64,000 bases of DNA from assembly GCF_029919115.1 (NCBI RefSeq), contig NZ_CP123990.1, positions 3,746,501 through 3,810,500 of the forward strand. The letters are read 5' to 3'. The position numbers and the translations under genes are program-made. Below are positions 20,795 to 30,928 of this stretch, in pieces; positions within the stretch are counted from its first letter, which is position 1; each line of letters starts with the position of its first letter. The notes under the pieces were generated by a model, which was given only the letters and a program-made list of their open reading frames with translations, searched no databases and was not told the origin of the DNA. Source of the stretch: Variovorax paradoxus (lineage in GTDB: Bacteria; Pseudomonadota; Gammaproteobacteria; Burkholderiales; Burkholderiaceae_C).

Positions 20795-23074
20795 TCAGCC
20801 GCCGTCGCTCGTCTTCGGCATGCGCATCAGCCGCAACCCGTTGGCCACCACCAGCAGGCTCGCGCCCATGTCGGCAAACACCGCCATCCACATGGTCGCG
20901 CTGCCGAACACCGCAAGCACGAAGAACACGCCCTTGATGCCCAGCGCAAGCGTGATGTTCTGCCAAAGCACCGAATGTGCGCGGCGCGAGAGGCGAATGG
21001 TTTCGGGCAGGCGCCGCAGGTCGTCGTTCATGATGACCACGTCCGCGGCCTCCATGGCCGTGTCGGTGCCGGCGCCGCCCATTGCAAAACCGATGTTCGC
21101 CTGCGCGAGCGCGGGCGCATCGTTGATGCCGTCGCCCACCATGCCGGCCATGCCGTGACGCTGCTGGAGCGCCTTGACGGCTTCGAGCTTTTCTTCGGGC
21201 AGCAGGTTGCCGCGCACGTCTTCGATGCCCGCATGCGCGCCGATGGCACTGGCCGTGGCGGCGTTGTCGCCGGTCAGCATCACGGGCGTAACGCCAAGCG
21301 CGCGCAGCTCTGCCATTGCAGCTCGCGAAGAGGGCTTGATGGTGTCGGCCACCGCAAACAACGCGAGTACCTCATTGCCAGAAGCCAGAAGCGTGACCGT
21401 GCGCCCTGCTTCTTCATGGCGCTTCAGTTCGGCTTCGAGCGCCGGGCTGCACAGCCCCCGCTCCTCCATCAGCCGGTGGTTGCCAAGCACGTAGCCCCGG
21501 CCCTCGTGCGTGGCCTGCACGCCGCGTCCGGGCAGGGCCGTGAAATCGCCAACCTCCAGCGGTTGGAGCTTCAGGCCCTCGGCAATGGCCTTGGAGACCG
21601 GGTGGTCCGAGCGGCCTGCAATGCTTGAAGCAACCGCGAAGATCGCATCCTTGTCAGCCGCGGCTCCAAGCAGGCTCGACTCGACCAGCCGCGGCTTGCC
21701 TTCGGTGATGGTGCCCGTCTTGTCGAGCGCCACCGCCTTGAGCTTGCGCGCCTCTTCGAGGTAGGTGCCGCCCTTGATCAGGATGCCGCGCCGCGCGGCC
21801 GAGGCCAGCGCGCTCACCACGGTCACCGGCGTCGAGATGACGAGTGCGCAAGGGCACGCAATAACCAGCAGCACCAACGCCTTGTAGACGGCCTGCATCC
21901 AGCCCCAGCCCATGAGCCAGGGCGTGAGCAGCGCCACCGCAATGGCCAGCACGAAAACCGCAGGCGTGTAGACCGCCGCAAACTTGTCGACGAAGCGCTG
22001 CGTGGGGGCGCGCGAACCTTGCGCCTCTTCAACCGCATGAATGATGCGGGCCAGCGTGGTGTTGGCCGCCACGGCCGTCACCCGAAATTCGAGCGCGGCC
22101 GTCTGGTTGATGGTGCCCGCGAACACGGCGTCACCGACCGACTTGTCGACCGGAATGCTCTCGCCGGTGACGGGCGCCTGGTCGATGGCGCTCGTGCCTT
22201 CGGTAACGACGCCGTCCAGCGGCACGCGCTCGCCGGGGCGAATGCGAACAGTGGCCCCAAGCGCCACGGAGTCGGCCTTTGCCGTCTTCCAGCTGCCGTC
22301 GGGCTGCCGCACCTCGGCTTGCTCGGGCGCCAGTGCGAGCAAGCCCTGGATGGCATTGCGCGCACGGTCGACGGCGCGTGCCTCGATCATTTCGGCAATG
22401 GCGTAGAGCGCCATCACCATGGCGGCCTCGGGCCATTGGCCGATCAAAAAGGCGCCCGTCACGGCCACTGCCATCAAGGCGTTGATGTTGAGCCGCCCGC
22501 GCACCAGTGCAGCAAAGCCTTTCTTGTAGGTGTCGAGACCGGCCAGGCCGATGGCACCCAGCGCAAGCGCCATTTCCACCGCAGTGAACGCGGCACCCTC
22601 CGGTGCAAGAAAAGAAATGGTTTCGGCCGCAATGGCCAGCACCAACGCGGCAACCAGCCGCAAGAGCTCCGGCGTCATGAGGCCGGTGGCGCGCCCTGCG
22701 CCAATGGCAGCAGGCTGCCCGCCCGCCATGTCGTTCAGCGGCTCCGGCTTGAAACCCGCCTTTCGAATGGCTGCCAGCGCATCGGGCAACGCAGCGCCAT
22801 CGGCCGTGATGGCCATGGTGCGTTCGCCGAGCCGAAACCGCAGCCCGCTGATGCCGCGAACGGGCTCGAGTGCGCGGCGGATCTCGGACTCTTCCACAGC
22901 GCAATCCATCGTGGGAATGCGAAAGAGCAATGCGCCCTTCGGAACATCGGCGGTATCGACAGCAGCCGTGGGGGCAGCAGTTGTCGATCCGCAGGCGGAG
23001 TTGCCGCAGCAGGCCGTTTCGACAGGGGCATGGGCGTGCGGCGCCAGGGGTTTCAGGGCATTCTGCTTCGTCAT
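20795..23074 (-). CDS. cadA: Zn/Cd/Pb-exporting P1B-type ATPase
   Basis: This 759-residue inner-membrane pump exports divalent soft metals. Visible parts are a His/Cys-rich head (HAHAPVETACCGNSACG), a heavy-metal-associated domain whose usual CxxC is reduced to MDCAVEE, the CPC motif (IACPCALVIS) near residue 410, the phosphorylation site DKTGT near 450 and GDGINDAPALAQ towards the end. The CPC plus C-terminal pattern fits ZntA/CadA rather than copper pumps. It is divergent from a CadR/PbrR-type regulator. The ATG at 23074 is preferred over an in-frame start 45 bp upstream that would overlap the promoter. Confidence 0.94.
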   Translation of the reverse strand: MTKQNALKPLAPHAHAPVETACCGNSACGSTTAAPTAAVDTADVPKGALLFRIPTMDCAVEESEIRRALEPVRGISGLRFRLGERTMAITADGAALPDALAAIRKAGFKPEPLNDMAGGQPAAIGAGRATGLMTPELLRLVAALVLAIAAETISFLAPEGAAFTAVEMALALGAIGLAGLDTYKKGFAALVRGRLNINALMAVAVTGAFLIGQWPEAAMVMALYAIAEMIEARAVDRARNAIQGLLALAPEQAEVRQPDGSWKTAKADSVALGATVRIRPGERVPLDGVVTEGTSAIDQAPVTGESIPVDKSVGDAVFAGTINQTAALEFRVTAVAANTTLARIIHAVEEAQGSRAPTQRFVDKFAAVYTPAVFVLAIAVALLTPWLMGWGWMQAVYKALVLLVIACPCALVISTPVTVVSALASAARRGILIKGGTYLEEARKLKAVALDKTGTITEGKPRLVESSLLGAAADKDAIFAVASSIAGRSDHPVSKAIAEGLKLQPLEVGDFTALPGRGVQATHEGRGYVLGNHRLMEERGLCSPALEAELKRHEEAGRTVTLLASGNEVLALFAVADTIKPSSRAAMAELRALGVTPVMLTGDNAATASAIGAHAGIEDVRGNLLPEEKLEAVKALQQRHGMAGMVGDGINDAPALAQANIGFAMGGAGTDTAMEAADVVIMNDDLRRLPETIRLSRRAHSVLWQNITLALGIKGVFFVLAVFGSATMWMAVFADMGASLLVVANGLRLMRMPKTSDGG

Positions 23075-23081
23075 GAAGGCA

Positions 23082-23112
23082 ATTGGAAACCCTGAAGCAG
23101 GTGTAGAGTCAA
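23082..23112 (-). promoter_or_regulatory. MerR-type promoter of the metal ATPase gene
   Basis: Read on the minus strand, TTGACT (23107-23112) is followed after 19 bp by TCCAAT (23082-23087). The long spacer is the hallmark of MerR-family promoters. The spacer contains an imperfect dyad between ACCCT and AGAGT (23089-23109), where the adjacent CadR-type protein should bind. Confidence 0.65.
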
Positions 23113-23146
23113 ACGGCAAATTCCTTCACTTCGTTCTTGCCGCATC

Positions 23147-23623
23147 ATGAAAATCGGAGAACTGGCCAAGGTCGCGAACACGCCGGTGGAAACCATCCGG
23201 TACTACGAGCGCGAGCAGCTTCTGCCCGAGCCCGCGCGCACCGAAGGCAACTACCGCATCTACGACGACGAGCATGCGCAGAGGCTGGGCTTTATTCGCC
23301 GCTGCCGTTCGCTGGACATGACGCTCGAAGAAATCCGAAGCCTGCTGCGGTTTCGCGATGCGCCGGACGAAGACTGCGGCCGGGTCAACCAGCTGCTGGA
23401 CGACCACATCGGCCACGTGGCCGCCCGCATTTCTGAACTCAAGCTGCTGGAGAAGCAGTTGAAGGCCCTGCGCCAGCAATGCTGCGGACCTGAGTCGGCG
23501 CAGAACTGCGGCATCCTGCAAGAGCTGGACACCGCCTCGACCGCGGCAGAGCCCTTTGGGCAGCACGCAGGGCATGTGCATGGGTCGCTGCACAACACCC
23601 CTGCCGCGAAGCGTTCCGGCTGA
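23147..23623 (+). CDS. cadR: Cd/Pb/Zn-responsive MerR-family regulator (CadR/PbrR type)
   Basis: This is a 158-residue metal sensor and transcription activator. It has the MerR helix-turn-helix (MKIGELAKVANTPVETIRYY), a dimer coiled coil, and metal-ligand Cys at 77 (EDCGR), 112, 113 and 121 (QQCCGP and NCGIL). The CadR-type C-terminal tail includes histidines (HAGHVHG), as in Cd-responsive CadR. It lies divergent from the P1B ATPase and should act on the 19-bp-spacer promoter between them. Confidence 0.92.
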   Translation: MKIGELAKVANTPVETIRYYEREQLLPEPARTEGNYRIYDDEHAQRLGFIRRCRSLDMTLEEIRSLLRFRDAPDEDCGRVNQLLDDHIGHVAARISELKLLEKQLKALRQQCCGPESAQNCGILQELDTASTAAEPFGQHAGHVHGSLHNTPAAKRSG

Positions 23624-23625
23624 GG

Positions 23626-24396
23626 CTACTTGCCGATCAGTTGGGTCAGCTTCTCCGCCTCGAAGCTCTCGTCAAGCGCCGCATCACACGGAACGCAGTC
23701 CTTGGTACCGGGATGCGCAGACAGCTTTTCGATGGCCTGCCACAGCAGCGCGATCTGGTGCTCTTGCCCCGCGGCGTTGTCGATCAGCCCGCGCATGGCC
23801 TGGCTCAGGGGGTCGTCGTCCTGCGTGATGCCGTAGGCAGAAAACTTTTGCGGCGCGGCCACATCGGCGCTCTCACCGGCCTTCGACGGAATGATGCGTG
23901 CCGGAATGCCCACCGCCGTTGCGCCCGCAGGCACCGGCTTGATGACCACCGCGTTGCTGCCGATCTTGGCGCCGTCTCCAACGACAAACCCGCCCAGCAC
24001 CTTGGCTCCCGCGCTCACCACCACGTTGCGGCCCAGCGTCGGGTGGCGCTTGGTGCCCTTGTACAGCGAGGTGCCGCCCAACGTCACGCCCTGGTAGATG
24101 GTGCAGCCGTCGCCGATTTCGGCGGTCTCGCCCACCACCACGCCCATGGCATGGTCGAAGAACACCCGCTCGCCGATCTTGGCGGCCGGATGAATCTCGA
24201 TGCCCGTGAGCCAGCGCGCCACGTGCGCGATGAAGCGGGCCGGCCACTTGAAACCGTGCGTCCAACAAGCGTGCGCCCAGCGATGCAGCACCACGGCATG
24301 AAAGCCGGGGTAGACCGTGATCACTTCCCAGGCGCTGCGCGCGGCCGGGTCGCGTTCGAGGATGCACCGGATGTCGGCGCGCACACGAGAGAACAT
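23626..24396 (-). CDS. cysE: Serine O-acetyltransferase
   Basis: This 256-residue enzyme acetylates L-serine with acetyl-CoA, the first step to cysteine. The N-terminal helical part starts [21 protein letters not shown], and the left-handed beta-helix hexapeptide repeats run from about [15 protein letters not shown] to [13 protein letters not shown]. The catalytic His is in [14 protein letters not shown]. The C-terminal extension (last 60 residues) is longer than in the short CysE form. The gene ends 3 bp after the convergent cadR stop. Confidence 0.94.
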   Translation of the reverse strand: MFSRVRADIRCILERDPAARSAWEVITVYPGFHAVVLHRWAHACWTHGFKWPARFIAHVARWLTGIEIHPAAKIGERVFFDHAMGVVVGETAEIGDGCTIYQGVTLGGTSLYKGTKRHPTLGRNVVVSAGAKVLGGFVVGDGAKIGSNAVVIKPVPAGATAVGIPARIIPSKAGESADVAAPQKFSAYGITQDDDPLSQAMRGLIDNAAGQEHQIALLWQAIEKLSAHPGTKDCVPCDAALDESFEAEKLTQLIGK

Positions 24397-24474
24397 CGCT
24401 GCCTTTGTTGTCGTTATATCGATAGGGGCCGCGCAGTCTAAGGCCGGCCGTCTTCGCGCACGCGCGATGGGGTT

Positions 24475-25206
24475 TTAGCCCTTGCGCGGGCCGTTGGCCG
24501 CGTCGGCCATGGCCTTGGCGATGCCGCGCAGGATGTGGATCTCTTCGGGCGTGGGCTGGGCACGGTTGAAAAGCTGCTGCAGCCGGGGCATCAGCTTCTT
24601 TGGCGCCTCGGGGTCCAGAAAGCCGATGTCCACCAGCGAACGCTCCCAGTGGTCGAGCATGCCGGCCACCGCCTTCGCATCGGCCGCCTGCACCGGCGCC
24701 GTGGCGTCGCGCACCGCGTAGCCGCCCAAGGCAAGGCGCCATTCATAGGCAATCACCTGGATGGCGGCGCCCAGGTTGAGAGAGCCGAACTTGGGGTCGG
24801 TCGGAATGCTCAGCGCCACGTTGCAGCGGTAGACGTCTTCGTTGCGCATGCCGAAACGCTCGGAGCCGAAGAGAAAGGCCACATGCTGGTCGCCCTGCTT
24901 TGCCAGCGGCTCCAGGTGCTCACGCGGGGTGCGCGTGGGCGGGCCGAAGTCGCGCGGCACCATGGCGGTGGCGCACAGGTGGGTTACGCCGTCGAGCGCC
25001 TCGTCCAGCGTTTCGACGATGCGGGCGTTGTTCAGCACGTCGAGCGCGCCACTTGCCCGCTGGATGGTTTCTTCCCGCCGCAGCACGTTGGCCCACCGGG
25101 GCGTTACCAGCACCAGGTCGTCGAAACCCATGGTCTTCATGGCGCGGGCGGCGGCGCCCACATTGCCTGCGTGGCTGGTCTGGATCAGGATAAAACGGGT
25201 GCGCAT
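24475..25206 (-). CDS. trmJ: tRNA (cytidine/uridine-2'-O-)-methyltransferase TrmJ
   Basis: This 243-residue SPOUT enzyme methylates the ribose of nucleotide 32 in tRNA. The N-terminal SPOUT strand reads MRTRFILIQTSHAGNVGAAA, and the knot region has FLFGSERFGMRNEDV and LSIPTDPKFGSLNLGAA. The C-terminal tail (PTPEEIHILRGIAKAM) is typical of TrmJ. The ATG at 25206 was chosen over longer frames that read into the promoter of suhB. It is divergent from suhB, a common arrangement in beta- and gammaproteobacteria. Confidence 0.94.
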   Translation of the reverse strand: MRTRFILIQTSHAGNVGAAARAMKTMGFDDLVLVTPRWANVLRREETIQRASGALDVLNNARIVETLDEALDGVTHLCATAMVPRDFGPPTRTPREHLEPLAKQGDQHVAFLFGSERFGMRNEDVYRCNVALSIPTDPKFGSLNLGAAIQVIAYEWRLALGGYAVRDATAPVQAADAKAVAGMLDHWERSLVDIGFLDPEAPKKLMPRLQQLFNRAQPTPEEIHILRGIAKAMADAANGPRKG

Positions 25207-25327
25207 GGAGGGTTTGGAGGCACGAAACGGGCGGAGCCGGTAAAATGACCGATTCTCGCCGCCCGCATCGCCGGGCCGCAGGGTCGCCTCCAGGGGACCT
25301 CCTCCACCGTTCTTCTCACAATCCAGA

Positions 25328-26389
25328 ATGTCGTCCCCCAACCTGCATCCCATGCTCAATGTGGCCGTCAAGGCCGCACGCGCCGCCGGCGCCATCATCA
25401 ACCGCGCCGCCCTCGACGTCGAGGCCGTGCGCATTTCGCAAAAGCAGGTCAACGACTTCGTCACCGAAGTCGACCACGCCAGCGAGCAAGCCATTATTGA
25501 AACGCTGCTTGGCGCATACCCGGGGCACGGCATCCTGGCCGAAGAATCGGGCACCGAGCATGGTGCAAAAGATTCCGACTACGTCTGGATCATCGATCCG
25601 CTCGACGGCACCACCAACTTCATCCACGGCTTTCCGGTCTACTGCGTTTCCATTGCGCTGTCGGTGCGCGGCAAGATCGAGCAGGCGGTCATTTACGACC
25701 CGAGCCGCAACGACCTGTTCACCGCCACCAAGGGCCGCGGCGCCTACATGAACGAGCGCCGCATTCGCGTCTCGAAGCGCACCAAGCTCAGCGAATGCCT
25801 TGTTTCGACCGGCTTTCCGTTTCGCACGGGCGACAACTTCAAGCAGTACCTGGCCATCATGGCCGACATGATGCCGCGCATGGCGGGCCTGCGCCGCCCG
25901 GGCGCGGCCGCGCTCGACCTGGCCTACGTGGCAGCCGGCTTTACCGAAGCCTTCTTTGAAACCGGCCTCAACCCCTGGGACGTGGCCGCGGGTTCGCTGC
26001 TGGTGACCGAGGCCGGCGGCCTGATTGGCAACTTCACGGGTGAGCCCGACTTTCTGGAACAGCGCGAATGCCTGGCCGGCGCCCCGCGCATCTACGGCCA
26101 ACTGGTGCCGCTGCTTGCCAAATACTCCAAGTTTGCCGGCATCGACGACAAGATGCGCGCCAGCGACCGCGTGCGCGCCGTCTCTGCCGCAGCGCGGCCC
26201 AATGCCGACGAATCGGTCGACCTGTACGCGCGCAGCACGGTGCCCGACCTGCCCGCCGCATCGCTCGACGGCGACGCGCCCGCTCCTGCAGCCGCGCCGG
26301 CAGCACCGGTGTCGCGCAAGCTCACGCGCATTCGCCGCGACGCGCCTGCCGACGGCAGCCCTTCCGAAGGCGACGCTTCCGGCAAGTGA
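25328..26389 (+). CDS. suhB: Inositol-1-monophosphatase family protein with C-terminal extension
   Basis: This is a Mg-dependent sugar or inositol phosphatase; in E. coli SuhB also joins the rRNA antitermination complex. The metal-site motifs are [21 protein letters not shown] and [17 protein letters not shown]. The core ends near residue 270. A tail of about 80 residues, rich in Ala, Pro and charged residues (for example [21 protein letters not shown]), follows and is not part of the usual 267-residue protein. The ATG at 25328 was used; [13 protein letters not shown] eight codons later is an alternative. Its stop overlaps the next start (TGATG). Confidence 0.93.
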   Translation: MSSPNLHPMLNVAVKAARAAGAIINRAALDVEAVRISQKQVNDFVTEVDHASEQAIIETLLGAYPGHGILAEESGTEHGAKDSDYVWIIDPLDGTTNFIHGFPVYCVSIALSVRGKIEQAVIYDPSRNDLFTATKGRGAYMNERRIRVSKRTKLSECLVSTGFPFRTGDNFKQYLAIMADMMPRMAGLRRPGAAALDLAYVAAGFTEAFFETGLNPWDVAAGSLLVTEAGGLIGNFTGEPDFLEQRECLAGAPRIYGQLVPLLAKYSKFAGIDDKMRASDRVRAVSAAARPNADESVDLYARSTVPDLPAASLDGDAPAPAAAPAAPVSRKLTRIRRDAPADGSPSEGDASGK

Positions 26390-28623
26390 TGCAGGGGCCC
26401 GGTGCTGCCCTCAGGTTTCGTGCGGCGCTGCGTGTTGCGCTGAGCCAATACGTCGCCAACGGCTTCAGCGTTGCGCTCGGCCTGCTGGTCATCTCGGCCG
26501 GCGCGCATTTTTGGCTGGGCACCATAGCGGCCTCGGCAGCCGCAGTGGGCGTGATCGTCACGGCCCCGCCCGACCTGCCCGGCCCGCGCCGCGGCAAGTT
26601 CTTTCAAATGCTGCCGGCCCCGCTGATCGGCCTGCCGCTCTTCTTTCTGGTGCAGCTGCTGCACACGGCGCCCATTCGCCTTGGCCTGGTGCTGGTGCCA
26701 GCCACCTTCATCGCCTTCCTGGCCATGGCGTGGGGCAAGCGCGGCATTCCCATTGCCATTGCGGTGATGTTCTCGATGATTTTCTCGATGGCCACGCCTG
26801 CGCCGAGCGGCATGGCCGAGGCATTGCAGCGCACCTGGCACTTCGGCCTGGGCGCGGGCCTGTACGTGATCTGGGCCACGCTGGCCAACCATGCGCTCAA
26901 CGCCCGCTATCGCGTGCAGTCGGTGTCGGACGTGCTGTATTCGCTGGCCGCGCTGATGCGCACCGAGGCCACCCAGTTCACGCCGCGCGACGACACCAGC
27001 GACATTCGCGAAACCCCCGCACCCTTGCTTGGCCGGTTGCTGCGCGAGCAGGCCGCACTGGCCGACCAGCTGCAGGCCACGCGCGACATCGTGCTCGAGT
27101 CGCCGCGTACGCCGCGCCGGCAGCGGCTGGCCGCCATGCTGGTGATCGTGCTCGAAATGCGCGACCAGCTGCTTGCGAGCGAGCTCGACCTGGACGCGCT
27201 CAAGAGCCACCCCGCGCATGCGGAGGCGCTCATTGAAATGCGCCGCGTGCTCGAAGAGCTGGCCGACGAAACCACCGCCCTGGCCGATTCGCTGTTGATG
27301 GCCCGCACACCCGAGCCGGTGGCTGACCGCCGGCCGCGCCTTGCATCGATTCGCCTTCCTGCCGAAGAACACCTGGCAAGCCACGGCATGCCCGGCCCCA
27401 ACGCCGCGATGCTCGCGCGCGGCCTGGCAAGCCGCATCGGCCACATCAACGACGAGGTGCTGCGCCTTTCGGCCATGGCACGCGGCGACGCGGAGCCCAA
27501 CCTGGCCGTGGTGCGTGCCAACTGGCAGATGTTCGTGAGCCCGACCGACTGGTCGCTGCGGCCCTTTCTTACGCTGTGGAGCTGGGACGCACCGCCGCTG
27601 CGGCATGCCATTCGCGCAGCGCTGGCCATTGCAACGGGCTATGCCATTGCGGTGTCGCTGCCCTGGGGCTCGCACGACTACTGGATCTTGCTGACCATTG
27701 TGGTGGTGCTGCGCGGCAGCCTTTCGCAAACGCTGGAGCGGCGCAACAGCCGCGTGGCGGGCACGCTGCTGGGCTGCGTGCTGGCGGTGGGGCTGCTCTC
27801 CGCGCATCCGTCGCCGCTGCTGCTGCTGGCCGTGGTTACCGTGTCGCAGGCCATTGCGCACAGCTTTGCGGTGCGGCGCTACCTCATCACTGCAGTGGCG
27901 GCCACGGTGCTCGGCTTGCTGCAGGCGCACATGCTCAACACCGGCGCAGCGCCCATCTTTGCGCTGTTCGAGCGCATTGCCGACACGCTCATCGGCGCCG
28001 CGGTGGCCTGGGGCTTTTGCTACGTGCTGCCCTCATGGGAGCGCGGGCAGATTCCGGCGCTGGTGGCGCGCACGCTCACCGCGCAGGCGCGCCATGCACG
28101 CTTGGCGCTTGGCCTGGGCCAACTGCAGGCGGTCGACAGCAGCCCCGAGCTCGAATGGCGGCTTGCGCGCCGCGAGGCCTACGACAGCCTTTCGGCGCTG
28201 GTGCAGGCCACGCAGCGTTCGCTCTCAGAGCCGCGGGCGGTGCAGCCGCCGCTCGAGCCGCTGGAGCACCTGCAGGCACACAGCTACCAGTTGCTCGCAC
28301 AACTGAGCGCCGTAAAATCGATGCTCGTGCTGCGGCGCGACCGGCTCACTCCGGGCGAAATCGAAGGCCCGCTCGCGCGCACTGCGCAGCGCATCGAGAC
28401 AGCCATCGGCAGCGCACCCACCACCGGTCCCACGTTGCCCGAAAGCCCCGGCTCCACCACCGTGGGCGGCCCGATTCCCCTGCCAGATCCTTTCGACAAC
28501 GACATCAGCCCCTGGCTGCTGCGCCGTCTCGACCTGGCCACGGCACTCGCTACGCAGCTGCGCGACGACGCGGCGCGAATTCTTCAACCCCTGGAGACAC
28601 AAGCCACGACCACCGCTCAATGA
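26389..28623 (+). CDS. FUSC-family inner-membrane protein (YccS-like)
   Basis: This is a 744-residue membrane protein with two hydrophobic blocks (residues about 20-175 and 400-545), each followed by a soluble helical region, the layout of FUSC/YccS-type proteins related to aromatic-acid exporters. Segments such as ALAIATGYAIAVSLPWGSHD and WILLTIVVVLRGSLSQTLER are typical of the second FUSC block. The ATG at 26389 shares its A with the suhB stop codon, implying coupled translation. It overlaps the following MscS gene by 4 bp. The substrate is unknown. Confidence 0.85.
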   Translation: MQGPGAALRFRAALRVALSQYVANGFSVALGLLVISAGAHFWLGTIAASAAAVGVIVTAPPDLPGPRRGKFFQMLPAPLIGLPLFFLVQLLHTAPIRLGLVLVPATFIAFLAMAWGKRGIPIAIAVMFSMIFSMATPAPSGMAEALQRTWHFGLGAGLYVIWATLANHALNARYRVQSVSDVLYSLAALMRTEATQFTPRDDTSDIRETPAPLLGRLLREQAALADQLQATRDIVLESPRTPRRQRLAAMLVIVLEMRDQLLASELDLDALKSHPAHAEALIEMRRVLEELADETTALADSLLMARTPEPVADRRPRLASIRLPAEEHLASHGMPGPNAAMLARGLASRIGHINDEVLRLSAMARGDAEPNLAVVRANWQMFVSPTDWSLRPFLTLWSWDAPPLRHAIRAALAIATGYAIAVSLPWGSHDYWILLTIVVVLRGSLSQTLERRNSRVAGTLLGCVLAVGLLSAHPSPLLLLAVVTVSQAIAHSFAVRRYLITAVAATVLGLLQAHMLNTGAAPIFALFERIADTLIGAAVAWGFCYVLPSWERGQIPALVARTLTAQARHARLALGLGQLQAVDSSPELEWRLARREAYDSLSALVQATQRSLSEPRAVQPPLEPLEHLQAHSYQLLAQLSAVKSMLVLRRDRLTPGEIEGPLARTAQRIETAIGSAPTTGPTLPESPGSTTVGGPIPLPDPFDNDISPWLLRRLDLATALATQLRDDAARILQPLETQATTTAQ

Positions 28624-29717
28624 CCCAAGAGATGCTTGCCCACCCCTGGTTCGGCACCTGGCTCGCAGCCCTTGTTGCCGTTCCGCTCGCACTGCTTGCC
28701 CACCGCATCGGCGGCCTTGTGCTTATGCGAATCACCCGCCCGGCGCCCGCGCTGCATTCAATGGTGATCAACTGCAGGCCCGTGGCCCGTGTGGTGCTGC
28801 CTCTTGTGGCGCTGCTGCTGGTGTTTCAGGCGGCGCCGAGCGATCTTCGGTTCATCAGCAACGTACGGCACTTGAACGGCCTGCTGCTGATTGCCGCCAC
28901 CACCTGGCTCACGGTCAAGGCCATCAGCGGCTTTGCGGACGGCGTATTGGCGCAGCACCCGTACGACGTGGCAGACAACCTGCAGGCGCGGCGGGTGCTC
29001 ACGCAAACCCGCGTGCTCGCGCGCACGGCCATGACCATGGTGCTGGTGGCCGGCGGCGCGATGATGCTCATGACCTTTCCCGATGCGCGGCAGGTGGGTG
29101 CCAGCCTGCTGGCATCGGCGGGGGTGATCGGCATCGTGGCCGGCCTGGCGGCCAAGCCGGTGTTCAGCAACCTGATTGCCGGGCTGCAGATTGCGCTGGC
29201 CCAGCCCATACGCATCGACGACGTGCTGGTCGTCGAGGGCGAATGGGGCCGCGTCGAAGAGATTACCGGCACCTTTGTGGTGGTGAAGATCTGGGACGAC
29301 CGGCGTTTGATCTTGCCGCTGAGTTACTTCATAGAAAAGCCGTTCCAGAACTGGACGCGCAGCTCGTCGCAGCTGCTGGGCGCGGTTTTCGTCTACGCAG
29401 ACTACGGCATGCCGCTGCCGCCGCTGCGCGAAGAGGTCGAGCGCATCGTGAAGTCGGCGCCAGAGTGGGACGGCCGGTTTTTCAACCTTCAGGTAACCGA
29501 CGCCACCGAGCGCACCATGCAGATTCGCGTGCTTTGCACCGCCGGCAATTCAAGCCTTGCCTTCGATCTACGCTGCAAGGTGCGTGAAGGGCTCATCGAC
29601 TTCATGCAGCGCGAATACCCGCAGTTCTTGCCCCGCATGCGCATAGAAAGCGACGGCAGGCAAGACAGGCAACACCAGCAAGAAACGCAACTTCACGCGG
29701 TGCCGTCGCCACGCTGA
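28620..29717 (+). CDS. MscS-family mechanosensitive ion channel
   Basis: This 365-residue channel-like protein should open on membrane tension. Four hydrophobic segments precede the MscS pore and beta domain: ASAGVIGIVAGLAAKPVFSN, then AGLQIALAQPIRIDDVLVV, GEWGRVEEITGTFVVV and LPLSYFIEKPFQNWTR. The start overlaps the FUSC stop (ATGA). The 3' end overlaps the convergent DUF418 gene by 25 bp. It is larger than E. coli MscS because of the extra N-terminal helices. Confidence 0.9.
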   Translation: MTQEMLAHPWFGTWLAALVAVPLALLAHRIGGLVLMRITRPAPALHSMVINCRPVARVVLPLVALLLVFQAAPSDLRFISNVRHLNGLLLIAATTWLTVKAISGFADGVLAQHPYDVADNLQARRVLTQTRVLARTAMTMVLVAGGAMMLMTFPDARQVGASLLASAGVIGIVAGLAAKPVFSNLIAGLQIALAQPIRIDDVLVVEGEWGRVEEITGTFVVVKIWDDRRLILPLSYFIEKPFQNWTRSSSQLLGAVFVYADYGMPLPPLREEVERIVKSAPEWDGRFFNLQVTDATERTMQIRVLCTAGNSSLAFDLRCKVREGLIDFMQREYPQFLPRMRIESDGRQDRQHQQETQLHAVPSPR

Positions 29718-30928
29718 CCTGCGGCATGCTTGCGGCGGCGTAGCAGCGGCGGCAGCTGCAGGTTGGTAAACGCCCGCAGCAGCCACTCCACCGGCCCATA
29801 GGTGAAGTGGTGCATCCACCAACGGCTGAACACCAGGTTGCCCGCAAAGATGGCCAGCGCAATTGCGAAGCTGGCCAGCGGCCCGACGGTTCCGATCCAT
29901 CGCAGCCCGTAGGCCAGAAAAATCCACGCGCACGCCAGCGACTGCAGCAGGTAGTTCGACAGCGCCATGCGGCCTGCCGGCGCCAGCCACCGCGCCAGCA
30001 CGCGGCCGGGCCCGGTCTGGAACACCAGCAGCATGCCGGCCGCGTAGGCGGCAGTGAGGAATGGCGCCGTCAGCAGCGTGACTGCAAGGCCGCTGAGCTC
30101 GCGCACCGCGTCGTCGAGCCGCAGGGCCGGAAGGCCGTACGCCAGCGCACCCGGCAAGCCGATGGCCAAGCCCCACACCACCACCTTGCGCAGCAGCTTG
30201 CCGTGCCCCTCTACATGCGCGAGCAGCCCGCGCCGCCCCGCAATGAACCCTGCAAAGAACATGGCCAGCGCCGCCGGGGCCTGCACCAGCCCGGTGACCC
30301 ACCACACCTGGGAAAGGTCGCGCAGGTGCTGCATCACCACCAAGGCGGGCGTTGCGCGGTAGGCGGCCAGCGCGGCCTCGGCCTCGGCGTAGGCCGCCTG
30401 GGTTGCCATTTGCATGTCCATCTGCGAATACATGTGGCCGACGCCGGCCCACACCAGCGAAACTGCCAGCACCAGCGCCATGGCTGCGCAGGCCATGAAC
30501 ACATCTCCGCGCCGCCGCAGCAAGAGCAGCACGGCGCCCAGCACCGCATACGTGGTGAGAATGTCGCCGTAGTAAAGCACCACGGCATGCAGCACGCCGA
30601 TGACCCACAGCCCCACGAGGCGCCGCACCATGCGCGGCACAAAGGGCTTGCCGTCTCGTTCTGCCGCACGCATTTGCAGCGTGAAGCTGTAGCCGAACAG
30701 AAACGAGAACAGCAGGTAGAACTTGGTCTCGAACAGAAAGGCCCGCACAAACGAGGCGCTGCGGTCGGCCAGAGAAACGGCCATTGGATCGGGAACGCCC
30801 AGGCCGTAGTAGGTCGATGCAAAGCTTGCAATGTTGACCACCAGAATACCCAGCAGCGCAAAGCCGCGCAGCGCGTCGACCATTTGCTGCCGCTCGTTCG
30901 GCGTGGTTTCTCCAGCGGCTGAGGTCAT
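29693..30928 (-). CDS. DUF418 (YeiB-like) integral membrane protein
   Basis: This is a 411-residue protein with about nine to ten membrane segments. The N-terminal signature RQQMVDALRGFALLGILVVN and the C-terminal DUF418 part (APAGRMALSNYLLQSL and FTYGPVEWLLRAF) mark the YeiB family of predicted transporters or acyltransferase-like proteins. The ATG at 30928 overlaps the stop of the MarR gene (ATGA), so the two form a unit. No substrate can be named. Confidence 0.88.
   Translation of the reverse strand: MTSAAGETTPNERQQMVDALRGFALLGILVVNIASFASTYYGLGVPDPMAVSLADRSASFVRAFLFETKFYLLFSFLFGYSFTLQMRAAERDGKPFVPRMVRRLVGLWVIGVLHAVVLYYGDILTTYAVLGAVLLLLRRRGDVFMACAAMALVLAVSLVWAGVGHMYSQMDMQMATQAAYAEAEAALAAYRATPALVVMQHLRDLSQVWWVTGLVQAPAALAMFFAGFIAGRRGLLAHVEGHGKLLRKVVVWGLAIGLPGALAYGLPALRLDDAVRELSGLAVTLLTAPFLTAAYAAGMLLVFQTGPGRVLARWLAPAGRMALSNYLLQSLACAWIFLAYGLRWIGTVGPLASFAIALAIFAGNLVFSRWWMHHFTYGPVEWLLRAFTNLQLPPLLRRRKHAAGQRGDGTA

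Noticed and set aside
26092..27930. Long minus-strand frame opposite suhB and the FUSC gene
   Set aside because: Its low-complexity His/Gln/Arg composition is typical of a shadow. The opposite strand has membrane-protein and phosphatase motifs.
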